Assembly: GCA_964479695.1 (NCBI GenBank)
Contig: CAYZSO010000032.1
Coordinates: 1-35,761, forward strand
Reading direction: 5' to 3'
Length of the DNA: 35,761 nt
Origin: JAAYZH01 sp964479695
GTDB lineage: Bacteria > Bacillota > Clostridia > Saccharofermentanales > Fastidiosipilaceae
Shown: positions 1 through 8,709 of the stretch, piece after piece
How the letters are laid out: every line of letters starts with the position of its first letter
Position numbering within the stretch: position 1 is the first letter of the stretch
Program-made: the position numbers and the translations under genes
The notes under the pieces: generated by a model
Told to the model about the DNA's origin: nothing
What the model saw: the letters and a program-made list of their open reading frames with translations, nothing else
The model's database searches: none

Positions 1-2717
1 TATGGGCGGCGTGGATTGAAATACATCGCCGCCTTACTCGGACATGAGGGAGTACGTCGCCGTCCATATGGGCGGCGTGGATTGAAATAAGTTGGAGCGT
101 TTGCTGATCCGGTTGGAGCTACGTCGCCGTCCATATGGGCGGCGTGGATTGAAATGCTCGTAAGGCACCAAGCCATGCGAAATTCGCACGTCGCCGTCCA
201 TATGGGCGGCGTGGATTGAAATGAATCCGACAAGCGAGCCAGTCGAGATGCTTGACGTCGCCGTCCATATGGGCGGCGTGGATTGAAATGGCTGCAGACG
301 TGAGTTGGGGCATCGAAGGGACAGGTCGCCGTCCATATGGGCGGCGTGGATTGAAATACATCGCCGCCTTACTCGGACATGAGGGAGTACGTCGCCGTCC
401 ATATGGGCGGCGTGGATTGAAATAAGTTGGAGCGTTTGCTGATCCGGTTGGAGCTACGTCGCCGTCCATATGGGCGGCGTGGATTGAAATGCTCGTAAGG
501 CACCAAGCCATGCGAAATTCGCACGTCGCCGTCCATATGGGCGGCGTGGATTGAAATAAATCCACATTGCAAATGAATTGTTGCGTTCTATGTCGCCGTC
601 CATATGGGCGGCGTGGATTGAAATCACTATGCAAATTAACAAATATACAGAAGTGGTTGAGTCGCCGTCCATATGGGCGGCGTGGATTGAAATAACTCCG
701 CAGATGCGGATTTTAACGCCGCAGAAAAGTCGCCGTCCATATGGGCGGCGTGGATTGAAATGTCGAAGAATATTTAATTGACTTGAACGCAACACAGTCG
801 CCGTCCATATGGGCGGCGTGGATTGAAATGTCGAAGAATATTTAATTGACTTGAACGCAACACAGTCGCCGTCCATATGGGCGGCGTGGATTGAAATATA
901 CAGGATTGGAAAAGGGTGTGGGTGTGGCAATCGTCGCCGTCCATATGGGCGGCGTGGATTGAAATGTAAATTAAGCGAGCGCTGGGGGTGGTCAAGCACA
1001 GTCGCCGTCCATATGGGCGGCGTGGATTGAAATATCGCGGGACACGCTCAGAACGCAACCCGTATTAGGTCGCCGTCCATATGGGCGGCGTGGATTGAAA
1101 TAATACTTGGTTGATAAGTATATGGGTTATGATGCGTCGCCGTCCATATGGGCGGCGTGGATTGAAATCCCCATCCCGATTTGCGCCGTTTTCAGCCATA
1201 GTCGTCGCCGTCCATATGGGCGGCGTGGATTGAAATAGTCTCAATCCTGATCTGATTAAATGGACATTTCAGTCGCCGTCCATATGGGCGGCGTGGATTG
1301 AAATTTGATGATCAATCACGGCGCAGTCCGATCTGGCAAGTCGCCGTCCATATGGGCGGCGTGGATTGAAATTTTGAGCTCATCGTCGGAGGTCTCGAAC
1401 GCAAAGCGTCGCCGTCCATATGGGCGGCGTGGATTGAAATCTGGATACTTTTGGAGTTCGGCGTACATCTCCATCGTCGCCGTCCATATGGGCGGCGTGG
1501 ATTGAAATCCGAAACAGAGACGGGAGCGAGCCGATTACTACTGTCGCCGTCCATATGGGCGGCGTGGATTGAAATCGATTTTGGCCAGCTCGGCCGAGAT
1601 GGCTCGGAGTCGCCGTCCATATGGGCGGCGTGGATTGAAATGGGGGTCCACTCCGCAGCGATCCCGTTGGCCAGTGTCGCCGTCCATATGGGCGGCGTGG
1701 ATTGAAATTTGATGTCGGTCTCGATCGGGACTGGGTCGCCGAGTCGCCGTCCATATGGGCGGCGTGGATTGAAATTGACCCAAACCTGCACATCACCAGG
1801 CAGCAGCGCCGTCGCCGTCCATATGGGCGGCGTGGATTGAAATATTTGGGTCCACTAAAAAGGACTTACACCAGCAGGGTCGCCGTCCATATGGGCGGCG
1901 TGGATTGAAATCCCTCGGGCTGGGATGGCTCGCCCTCGATGGTGGTCGCCGTCCATATGGGCGGCGTGGATTGAAATGGCGGTCATGTCATACAAGGGGA
2001 TGGTCGAGCAAAGTCGCCGTCCATATGGGCGGCGTGGATTGAAATATCAAACGACACTTCATCTTTTTGAGCTCTTTCGTCGCCGTCCATATGGGCGGCG
2101 TGGATTGAAATCTATGCTCGGGTGGCGCTGGCCGGTGAAATAAGGTCGCCGTCCATATGGGCGGCGTGGATTGAAATGGCATGGCTACCTCCTGATTTCA
2201 AGAGCCTTCTCAGTCGCCGTCCATATGGGCGGCGTGGATTGAAATTGCCCGATCGACCCGAAAAAGGCCGACAACCTCCGTCGCCGTCCATATGGGCGGC
2301 GTGGATTGAAATCGCTTAACATAGTCGATCTCGCTCAAGAGATGCGCGTCGCCGTCCATATGGGCGGCGTGGATTGAAATATGCCAGAAGAAATTAAACA
2401 GGCCGGCCTAAGGCGTCGCCGTCCATATGGGCGGCGTGGATTGAAATTGTAATTTGTTTTGTTGTTGTGTGCCGATTTTTGTGTCGCCGTCCATATGGGC
2501 GGCGTGGATTGAAATGTACTCCGTGCAGGTGCGTTTGGATCTGCCAAGCAGTCGCCGTCCATATGGGCGGCGTGGATTGAAATGTTATCATCGTGCCCTC
2601 TAGCGGTTCTGATTCTGTCGCCGTCCATATGGGCGGCGTGGATTGAAATGTATGATCACCTGCAATGCAGAGAGAATCCAAAGGGTCGCCATCCATGCGG
2701 GTGGCGACAATTGAAAT
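1..2717 (+). CRISPR. Type I-C-like CRISPR array, 41 repeats / 40 spacers, left end cut by window
   Basis: The direct repeat is 33 bp. It begins GTCGCCGTCC, has a short inverted core (GCCGTCC..GGGCGGC) and ends GTGGATTGAAAT, which matches the typical type I-C repeat ending ATTGAAAC/T. The first copy is partial (1-22). Complete copies start at 56, 123, 190, 257, 325 and so on to 2617. Spacers are 33-36 bp. The last repeat (2685-2717) is degenerate at about eight positions, with CATCCATGCGGGTGGC in place of the consensus core, which is typical of the leader-distal end. So the leader and any cas genes should lie left of the window, and the crRNA precursor should read on the plus strand. Long reading frames across the array are repeat artefacts. 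Type assignment rests on the repeat alone. Confidence 0.97.
23..524 (+). repeat. Duplicated three-spacer block inside the CRISPR array
   Basis: The spacers at 23-55, 89-122 and 156-189 recur identically and in the same order at 358-390, 424-457 and 491-524, with two unique spacers (223-256 and 290-324) between the blocks. A separate tandem duplication of one spacer is at 762-796 and 830-864. Of 40 spacers, 36 are therefore unique. Recombination between repeats is the simplest biological explanation. Because the window starts inside the first block, a mis-joined assembly is a real alternative. Confidence 0.95.
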
Positions 2718-3642
2718 ACGAATCTACTCAAAAATTCCAAGAGTGCCAATATCGCTCCAACTGGTTGGGTGTTATACATATTGGCAGTCGGATTTTTGCG
2801 GTCGGTGAGAAGAATAAAGGTGGCAATTCTATTTAGAATATCTGTGAAGCACCCTAAAAATCATTGGAGATGAGTTATTAGTCAATCCTCAAGTCTGACC
2901 GACTTCAGAGGGTAAACAGAAAAAACAAGTCAAATATGTGCTGCAGTGTTAGATGCGGGCTTGAAATGTCCGCTGAACAATTGGAGCGACTTTAATATCT
3001 GATACTCCCATCGTGGTGTCTCTGGAAACGCTGCGAAATGGCTGGCATACCATAGCATGGGGGAGATGTTATCCATGTAACCCATGGCTGGTCAGAACAA
3101 AGGTCAAGATGATTTGCTAAACTATTAGTGTGTCGCCTCAATGGTGACAGTGTGGTCTACATCGGCACCAAAAGTCGCCAAAACGAAAAAGAGAATCACA
3201 CGTTTTTCGCGTCAGTAAATATTAAAGTGCTCAATGCGAAAGGGGCCGCCAGAAGTGAATTTGATCCGCTGCTAAAGAAGGCATTCACAATGCCCAAATG
3301 AGAAATCCTGAACACGCCTTTTGAGGGAATAAAATACCGTGGACGCATTTTTCCATCTTAAGGTGCGCTTGGCTCATCCACCAACAAGTTTACGCTACCA
3401 AACGTCCAACGCCCAACACCGCCCCAAACTCAGACGCCAATTGCATACCTCGGAAGTTCATGGAACCGCATGGAACCGCATGAAATCTCATGAAGACTGC
3501 GAACCCTATCGAACGCTATCGAACCCTATCGAACCCTATGGAACCCTATCGGACCCTCATCGAACCCCTGAAGCGAAATGGTAATAGTGAAATCCGTTAA
3601 GGTGCGGTAAAGTATGCGTATGGACATATGGAGGTGAATACT
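2718..3642. other. Gene-poor region downstream of the CRISPR array
   Basis: No convincing intact gene is present. The stretch holds one short orphan frame (3128-3301) and a degenerate tandem run at about 3460-3570 built from GGAACCGCAT and CGAACCCTAT units. A segment near 3370-3440 (ACCAACAAGTTTAC followed by AAACG) resembles 5920-5960. No terminator with a clear U-tract is visible after the array. The mixture of short broken frames suggests decayed mobile or accessory DNA. Confidence 0.6.
3128..3301 (+). pseudogene. Possible 57-residue orphan fragment, unknown
   Basis: A GTG-initiated frame of 57 residues starts VCRLNGDSVVYIGTKS and ends DPLLKKAFTMPK before a TGA stop. It has no good ribosome binding site, and an in-frame stop closes it upstream. 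The composition looks protein-like (mixed charged and hydrophobic, no repeats), so it may be the C-terminal remnant of a lost gene. I do not recognise a family. It could equally be a chance frame. Confidence 0.2.
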
Positions 3643-4827
3643 ATGCAGATCGCATTGACAAAGTCTCTCGCAACCGAAATGAAACTGAAGCCGGGACCGG
3701 CCGATGTGGCTATTGATCCGATTCTCACATGGACTGCCACCTGGGCAACAGTGTGGGACGACAGCAAGACCAAAGAAATGCTTGTGCTTGTCAACAATGC
3801 CACCCGTTTTCCCGTCGTCATTTATCCCGTGAAACGCAAAGACCTGCGAAGAGCAAGTAAGATTATACGAGCCGCCATTGAACACACCCTTCGTGCGCTG
3901 TACATTAACCCAGAACTCATCGATGATTATTTTCGCCTTGCCGGCGCAGGTGCCGCAGGCAGCGCAGGCAGCGCAGGCAGCGCAGGCAGCGCAGGTGGCG
4001 CAGGCAGCGCAGGCAGCGCAGATGGCATTGAATTCGTTAAAAACAGCAGTACACAAACGGCAAATTGGCTCGGACATATTGCTAGGACAGCATCCTATAT
4101 TGTCGCCAATAGGCTCAGCCAGATGGATATCACTTTCGATGACACAATAGGCGTTCCCATTAGCTATCAGTATGTCAACTATGCAAAAGACCAAGCAGAT
4201 GCTTTTCGACCTTCCGATAAGATGATCAATTCCCTCGCGGAACTCACTGGGAAACCAATCTATAAAACCCGCGCCTTTGAGTTGCTCGTCACCCTTGACC
4301 TTGATGTCTACCAAGCAAGCAGGAGAATCATTGTTCCGACAACTATGGAATTCAGCACATTGCATCGTTTCTTACAAGACTTATTCAATTGGAAAAGTTA
4401 CCATCTTTACGAGTTTGAGTTTTTTGATGAAAATCCTTTTGAGCCATTTCTACGATTGGTGCCTTTTGAGGAAGGCTTAGAGTACGACGAAATCGCGATC
4501 CTAATGGCAAACCATACACTTGAAGAGTATCTACCGCAACATAAACACCTTACCTATATCTATGACATGGGCGATTATTGGAAGCATAAGATTGAGCTTG
4601 TCCGTACACTCGAAAACTTCGATCAACAGCTACCTTATTTGGTCGACGCAGAGGGGCAGGCTCCACCGGAAGATGTCGGTGGTGTAGGCGGGTTTGTCGA
4701 ATTCCGAGAAATTATGTTGGATCCGGACCATCCCGAACACGAAGACATGAAATCGTGGGCTGAGTATTGGAAGCCTGAACTCAGTGACCGCGATAAGTTG
4801 CCTGGTCCCAGAAGGATCTGGTGGTGA
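3643..4827 (+). CDS. DUF6933-like / plasmid pRiA4b ORF-3-like two-domain protein
   Basis: This is a protein of 394 residues. The N-terminal ~110 residues (MQIALTKSLATEM...) resemble DUF6933. The C-terminal ~200 residues match the pRiA4b ORF-3 (IS1096 TnpR-like) family: LLVTLDLDVYQASRRIIVP, then STLHRFLQDLFNWKSYHLYEF, YIYDMGDYWKHKIEL, and PPEDVGGVGGF near the end. The domain is common beside mobile elements, but its biochemical role is unknown. A hinge of Ala-Gly-Ser repeats lies between the two domains. The start at 3643 is chosen because GGAGGTG sits 6-7 nt upstream; the in-frame ATG at 3628 overlaps that site. The gene stands alone, and its only plus-strand neighbour is the arginase-like gene 114 bp downstream. 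Confidence 0.8.
   Translation: MQIALTKSLATEMKLKPGPADVAIDPILTWTATWATVWDDSKTKEMLVLVNNATRFPVVIYPVKRKDLRRASKIIRAAIEHTLRALYINPELIDDYFRLAGAGAAGSAGSAGSAGSAGGAGSAGSADGIEFVKNSSTQTANWLGHIARTASYIVANRLSQMDITFDDTIGVPISYQYVNYAKDQADAFRPSDKMINSLAELTGKPIYKTRAFELLVTLDLDVYQASRRIIVPTTMEFSTLHRFLQDLFNWKSYHLYEFEFFDENPFEPFLRLVPFEEGLEYDEIAILMANHTLEEYLPQHKHLTYIYDMGDYWKHKIELVRTLENFDQQLPYLVDAEGQAPPEDVGGVGGFVEFREIMLDPDHPEHEDMKSWAEYWKPELSDRDKLPGPRRIWW
3949..4023 (+). repeat. In-frame 9-bp tandem repeat encoding an Ala-Gly-Ser hinge
   Basis: Units of GCAGGCAGC (one variant GCAGGTGGC) repeat about eight times and encode Gly-Ser-Ala tripeptides inside the pRiA4b ORF-3-like protein, between its two domains. Because the unit is a multiple of three, copy-number change would keep the reading frame. 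Confidence 0.95.
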
Positions 4828-4854
4828 TCCAGCAGTCGTCCGGAAGTGGAGGAG

Positions 4855-4874
4855 GCGACTTTGGCCAAAGTCGC
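4855..4874. repeat. Intergenic 20-bp perfect palindrome around CTTTGGCCAAAG
   Basis: GCGAC-TTTGGCCAAA-GTCGC is a perfect 20-bp palindrome 27 bp after the stop of the preceding gene. The 12-bp core (4859-4870) is one of eight exact copies in the window. There is no T-tract, so it is not a classical terminator. Confidence 0.9.
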
Positions 4875-4941
4875 AGAACCCATTCTCGCAGCGACTTAGA
4901 GTACACTTAGAGTCGAGAGTAATCAGAGAGAGGTACGCAAA

Positions 4942-5808
4942 ATGACAAGAAAAACAGTGCGTTTAGTCTTCCCTGAATGGCAAGGGGGCGTCAATCCAAA
5001 CTATGTTACCGGGGCGGAGGTTCTGGCACTGATCGCGCCGAAAGGTCAGCAGAGTGAAACTCACCGGGTGCCGGTTACGGAGGATTTCGAGAAGGAACTA
5101 GAATATTCGGATGGTTATTATGCTAAAACAGCCATTCGGGAGCAGCAAAAGGCTTCCTATGAAATTTTGGAAAAGAGCAAGGCGGATAAAGTGATTACGT
5201 TTGGCGGCGATTGTTCGGTTTCACAAGCACCTTTTGATTATCTTCATGGGCGATATAGAGATGATATTGGCATTTTGTGGATCGATGCCCACCCGGATAT
5301 TTCGGAGCCTTCCGACACTGAACACGAACACGCTATGGTCTTAGGTAATTTGCTTGGAGGTGGGGCGGCGGCTTTGGCCAAAGACGTCCGACACCCATTC
5401 TCCCCGAAACAGGTCATGTATGCGGGCCTTGTTGAAAATAAACTGCTTGATTACGAAGTTGAGAAATTAGCCAAATACCAAATTCCTGTTGCCGAGCCTG
5501 AGGAAATAGCTGTTGGTGGGCATACGGTTGTCGAGTGGATTCTCAATAATAAGTTTAAATATCTTCTTGTCCATTTTGACCTGGATGCTCTGTCACCAAC
5601 AGATTTCCGCTCTCTACTCTGTAATGAGCCTCACACACCGCCGGTGGATTATGCAGTGGGTAAGCTCACATTGAAAGACGTGGTTAGCTTGCTTGTTGCC
5701 GTTTCAAAAGAAGCGGAGATTGTTGGCCTGACGGTTGCTGAATATCTGCCTTGGGACATCATCAACATGAGACGGCAGTTTGCTATGTTGGATATTTTTG
5801 TTGATTGA
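4942..5808 (+). CDS. Arginase/agmatinase-family protein (ureohydrolase fold)
   Basis: This is a 288-residue protein of the arginase family, which uses a di-Mn centre to hydrolyse guanidino groups. The metal-site motifs are visible in order: GGDCS (residues 88-92), WIDAHPD (113-119), a His at about 130 and HFDLDALSP (211-219), then the closing VGLTVAEYLP similar to the family GLDxxExxP. The usual His in GGDHS is Cys here, a variant I believe occurs in a divergent, poorly characterised arginase-like subfamily. The substrate cannot be assigned. GAGAGAGG upstream supports the ATG at 4942. No operon partner is evident. Confidence 0.85.
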   Translation: MTRKTVRLVFPEWQGGVNPNYVTGAEVLALIAPKGQQSETHRVPVTEDFEKELEYSDGYYAKTAIREQQKASYEILEKSKADKVITFGGDCSVSQAPFDYLHGRYRDDIGILWIDAHPDISEPSDTEHEHAMVLGNLLGGGAAALAKDVRHPFSPKQVMYAGLVENKLLDYEVEKLAKYQIPVAEPEEIAVGGHTVVEWILNNKFKYLLVHFDLDALSPTDFRSLLCNEPHTPPVDYAVGKLTLKDVVSLLVAVSKEAEIVGLTVAEYLPWDIINMRRQFAMLDIFVD

Positions 5809-6025
5809 GATTGGGGAGATTGGGGATAGTGGGTTGAGGAATTAGGTTGAGGGCTTAGGTTGAAAGCTTAGGTTGAGCAGGTTTTGGCCGCTGCTACAAC
5901 GTCACTACAACGCTGCCGCCCTCGACCACCAACAAGTTTACACCGGCAAACGCCCGACGCTACCATACTCCCAACGCCGCCCACCGCTCAATCCGCTCAA
6001 TACGCCGCCAAAAAAACCGAAAAAT
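5809..6025. other. Low-complexity spacer before tRNA-Ala
   Basis: It begins with short degenerate direct repeats (GAGATTGGG twice, then GGTTGAGG/GGCTTAGGTTGA units to about 5880). Next comes a C-rich segment sharing ACCAACAAGTTTAC with the region near 3380. No gene is supported; frames here lack ribosome binding sites. Confidence 0.6.
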
Positions 6026-6054
6026 TTGACAAACAAAAATGACTCGCTTATACT
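6026..6054 (+). promoter_or_regulatory. Sigma-A-type promoter of tRNA-Ala
   Basis: TTGACA (6026-6031), a 17-bp spacer and TATACT (6049-6054) lie 12 bp before the first base of the tRNA. This is close to the consensus and to the expected start site. Confidence 0.85.
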
Positions 6055-6066
6055 GATTTTCGCCTT

Positions 6067-6142
<76 letters not shown>

Positions 6143-6152
6143 AGACACGAAG

Positions 6153-6175
6153 AAAGCCCGAGAAATCGGGCTTTT
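6153..6175 (+). terminator. Rho-independent terminator of tRNA-Ala
   Basis: AAAGCCCGA pairs with TCGGGCTTT around a GAAA tetraloop and runs into a T-rich end. It starts 10 nt after the tRNA CCA. Confidence 0.93.
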
Positions 6176-6380
6176 ATCATGTTACGGGTACAAAAAAGGT
6201 ACCGTTTAATTTTTATCAGCTTAAATTTTATCAGCTTAAATTGTGTTTGCCCGTCTCGGTTAAAACAATTAATGACCGCTCATCCGTTATCTTGCATCGT
6301 ATTCTTGCGCACTCCATCCAGCAGGACCCACAGGACCCACAGAACCACCAGTCACCACATTAACCCAAACCAGCCCAACC

Positions 6381-7508
6381 TTACCCCACATACTCCTTCG
6401 CGATGAAGCCGAAACCCAAGTCGTAATTAAACACGCCAGGCATCGCTTCGGGGCCGCCCAGGATATAGCCGGTGCTCGGGAGGCAGTCAACGTACCATAG
6501 GACCGTGCCGTCATCCAGCGTGCCGACAATCGAAGAATCAGTCGAAGCCCAATTACGCACATTGAGACGGCCACTCGGCATGCCGGCAGCCGTGCCGCGG
6601 ACGGCCCGAAGGTCGCTGAAAAGCGCAAGGGCAGAAGCCTTGTAAGATTCGTCGCGCGTGAGTTTTGTTTTTGAAATCATATTCCAACCATCAAGGGAAG
6701 AACGAAGCGTGAAGCGGGTTTTGGCCAACTGACGATGATCGATCAAGTGCAGATCGTTGCGTGCAATCGGAGCCGAGAAACCGACCGTCACGTCATCAAC
6801 CACCATCCGCGCCACGGGGTTGCTACGCTCCTCTTCGCCTGTGCCGGCATTCACAAATTCATATGCGAGCTCATAAGCGTCGAAGTAAACATTTTCGCCA
6901 TCCTGCGTCACGACAGGGTCGAGGAAGATGCTGAAAGGCCTGAAATTGCGCGTTTTCATCTCATAATTATTCGCAAAAGTATCCGAACTCTGGTCATAAG
7001 CCAGTTGGTAATTCGCATTCGCCGGGAGCGTAATGGCAGGGTTCAAGTTCGCCTGCAGATATTGTTCGTAGGCACTTCGCGACATGCGGGTCAAGCCAAC
7101 CGTGGTGGTGGCTTTTTTCAGCAAGTCACTCCCGGCCAAAGCCACCGGCGGCAACTGATTCACGTTTGTAAAATCAGGAAAGGTCGCCTTTTCACGAAAT
7201 GCCCCATTCACAACGGAGCTAATATAGGCCTCAAGTTCTGGAATATCAGCGTCAGTGACTCGCACCACCGGCTGACTGCTGCCGGAAGGATCGGCTGTTT
7301 GACCTGAAAGGCCGGTCGTGTTGCCGCCGTTTTTGCTTTCGTCCGTGTTGTTGCAGGCAACCGCAGAGAATAGCAGCACAAGAATTAAGAAGATCGCGCT
7401 GCACCTAGCCAACAGCTGCGCGCTGCACCTAGTAAACAACGCGCCTGCCCGCCTAGCCAGCAACTGCGTCCCGGATTCAACTTTGCTTCTCGTTGGGGAA
7501 TGGTTCAT
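6381..7508 (-). CDS. Lipoprotein with C-terminal SH3-like domain
   Basis: This is a 375-residue predicted lipoprotein. The Lys/Arg-containing N-terminus is followed by a hydrophobic stretch AIFLILVLLFSAVAC, in which Cys52 fits a lipobox and would be lipidated and anchored outside the membrane. The middle (about 75-310) has no recognisable motif. The C-terminus GRLNVRNWASTDSSIVGTLDDG is the signature start of a bacterial SH3-type domain that usually binds cell wall. The start at 7508 is chosen over longer in-frame ATGs up to 7619 because GAGGAG lies 8 nt upstream; the longer versions would translate an 18-bp repeat array. It lies downstream of deoC on the same strand, 123 bp away. Confidence 0.75.
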   Translation of the reverse strand: MNHSPTRSKVESGTQLLARRAGALFTRCSAQLLARCSAIFLILVLLFSAVACNNTDESKNGGNTTGLSGQTADPSGSSQPVVRVTDADIPELEAYISSVVNGAFREKATFPDFTNVNQLPPVALAGSDLLKKATTTVGLTRMSRSAYEQYLQANLNPAITLPANANYQLAYDQSSDTFANNYEMKTRNFRPFSIFLDPVVTQDGENVYFDAYELAYEFVNAGTGEEERSNPVARMVVDDVTVGFSAPIARNDLHLIDHRQLAKTRFTLRSSLDGWNMISKTKLTRDESYKASALALFSDLRAVRGTAAGMPSGRLNVRNWASTDSSIVGTLDDGTVLWYVDCLPSTGYILGGPEAMPGVFNYDLGFGFIAKEYVG

Positions 7509-7519
7509 TGTTTCAGCTC

Positions 7520-7610
7520 CTCGTCTCATCGCGCATTCACGTCTCATCGCGCATTCACGTCTCATCGCATATTCACGTCTCATCGCGCATTCACGTCTCA
7601 CGACGCACCC
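7520..7610. repeat. 18-bp tandem repeats between deoC and the lipoprotein gene
   Basis: Four to five copies of an 18-bp unit (GCGCATTCACGTCTCATC, with small changes) fill the 5' region of the lipoprotein gene. On the minus strand the unit contains ATGAGACG, so it gives several spurious in-frame start codons. Variation in copy number could change the leader length or translation of the lipoprotein. Confidence 0.9.
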
Positions 7611-7631
7611 GCGCCTCATCTCAAATTCGCG

Positions 7632-8297
7632 TCATTCCGCGACATCCTTGAGCGCATCGCCCACGCGGCTCATCCCCAGAACATCAGCTCCGGCCTCGAT
7701 GAGTGCCAACATTTGATCGTATGTGCGGATGCCGCCGGAAGCTTTGATACGGGTTTCTTTGGCCAAAGCCGCCCTCATCAACCCCACTGCATGGGTGGTT
7801 GCTCCCGTCCCCGCAAATCCTGATGAGGTCTTGGCGAAATCGATCTTGCACTCGCTGATGATCTCACAGTAACGCTTGATCTCGTCATCGGTGAGGAGTC
7901 CCGTTTCCATAATGATTTTCACGACATGATCACCTGCGGCCTCCCGGCACATGGCAATCTCGTGGCGAACCTTGTCCCAATCGCCTGCCTTCACCGCGTA
8001 TGTTGGCCCGACGACATCCACTTCGTCAGCTCCGTTTACTAGGGCCTCCCGCAACTCCGTCCAAATGACTTTTTCCGTGTGATAACCAAACGGGAAACCG
8101 ATCACTGTGACCAGCGGAACTTGCAGCTGATTGGTTTCACGATACTCCACGGCTTCTTCAATGAAGACCGGCGGAATGCAGGCTCCGCGGCAACCCCAAA
8201 TTGCAGCCTGCGAAACGGCTTCCATGATCTCAAGGCTTGTGGCCTCCGGTTTCAGTACGGTATGCTCGACGATGCTGAAAAGCTGCGCTTTGTCCAT
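7632..8297 (-). CDS. deoC: Deoxyribose-phosphate aldolase
   Basis: This 221-residue enzyme cleaves 2-deoxyribose-5-phosphate to glyceraldehyde-3-phosphate and acetaldehyde in deoxynucleoside catabolism. Class I aldolase features are present: EVDVV (Asp94), KTSSG with the Schiff-base Lys156, and KASGGIRT with the activating Lys185. Length is normal for the family. The start at 8297 (MDKAQLF) is preferred to the in-frame 8327 because GGGGAGG sits 5-6 nt upstream. No other nucleoside-catabolism gene is adjacent. One copy of the CTTTGGCCAAAG word lies inside (7757-7768), encoding Leu-Ala-Lys. Confidence 0.95.
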   Translation of the reverse strand: MDKAQLFSIVEHTVLKPEATSLEIMEAVSQAAIWGCRGACIPPVFIEEAVEYRETNQLQVPLVTVIGFPFGYHTEKVIWTELREALVNGADEVDVVGPTYAVKAGDWDKVRHEIAMCREAAGDHVVKIIMETGLLTDDEIKRYCEIISECKIDFAKTSSGFAGTGATTHAVGLMRAALAKETRIKASGGIRTYDQMLALIEAGADVLGMSRVGDALKDVAE

Positions 8298-8709
8298 AAT
8301 GACCTCCCCAAATGTGATACATTCCAATAATTTTCAATAAATTCCAATAAAACTCCAATAGAATTCAAGAAAACTCAAGAAAAATTCAATCTCCCGCTAT
8401 TTTACCAGTATCTCCACTCGAAGTGGTGAGGCTGTATGCTGTGAATCGTATATGTCACCTATGCGCTCGCACGCTGATTTGGTTTCGTGCTAGAATACCG
8501 AAATTGACGGCAAGTAGAAATCCATGATCCCTGCCGAAGCAAGTTGATGGCAAGTGGAGATCCCTGCCGAAACTAGGAAACAAGCAAGCAAGGAAACTCG
8601 GAATTAAGGAAGCATGGAAGCGAAGCTGCCTGACAAATAAGTAGCTGTTCATCAGGTGGCTGTAATCAGGTAGCTGAATCAGGTAGCTGTTCAATAAGGA
8701 GACATCAAG
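8298..8709. other. Divergent intergenic region deoC / MBL-fold gene
   Basis: This is the promoter region for two divergent genes. Near deoC there are A-rich repeated units (TTCCAATAA, CTCCAATAG, TTCAAGAAAA). Near the plus-strand gene there are direct repeats of AATCAGGTAGCTG (about 8650-8695) and GGCAAGTAGAAATCC / GGCAAGTGGAGATCC (8508-8562). An extended -10-like TGCTAGAAT occurs at about 8488-8496. No gene is seen. Confidence 0.5.

Noticed and set aside
34..2836. Many overlapping reading frames with repeated HMGGVD / RRPYGRR-like peptides
   Set aside because: They are the 33-bp CRISPR repeat read in three frames on both strands, not genes.
3339..3584. 81-residue frame ending in repeats of RTLSNPIEP type
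   Set aside because: It has no ribosome binding site, and its second half is a simple DNA tandem repeat.
4855..4874. Rho-independent terminator after the pRiA4b-like gene
   Set aside because: The stem is a perfect palindrome with no loop of its own and no T-tract, and it matches the genome-wide word instead.
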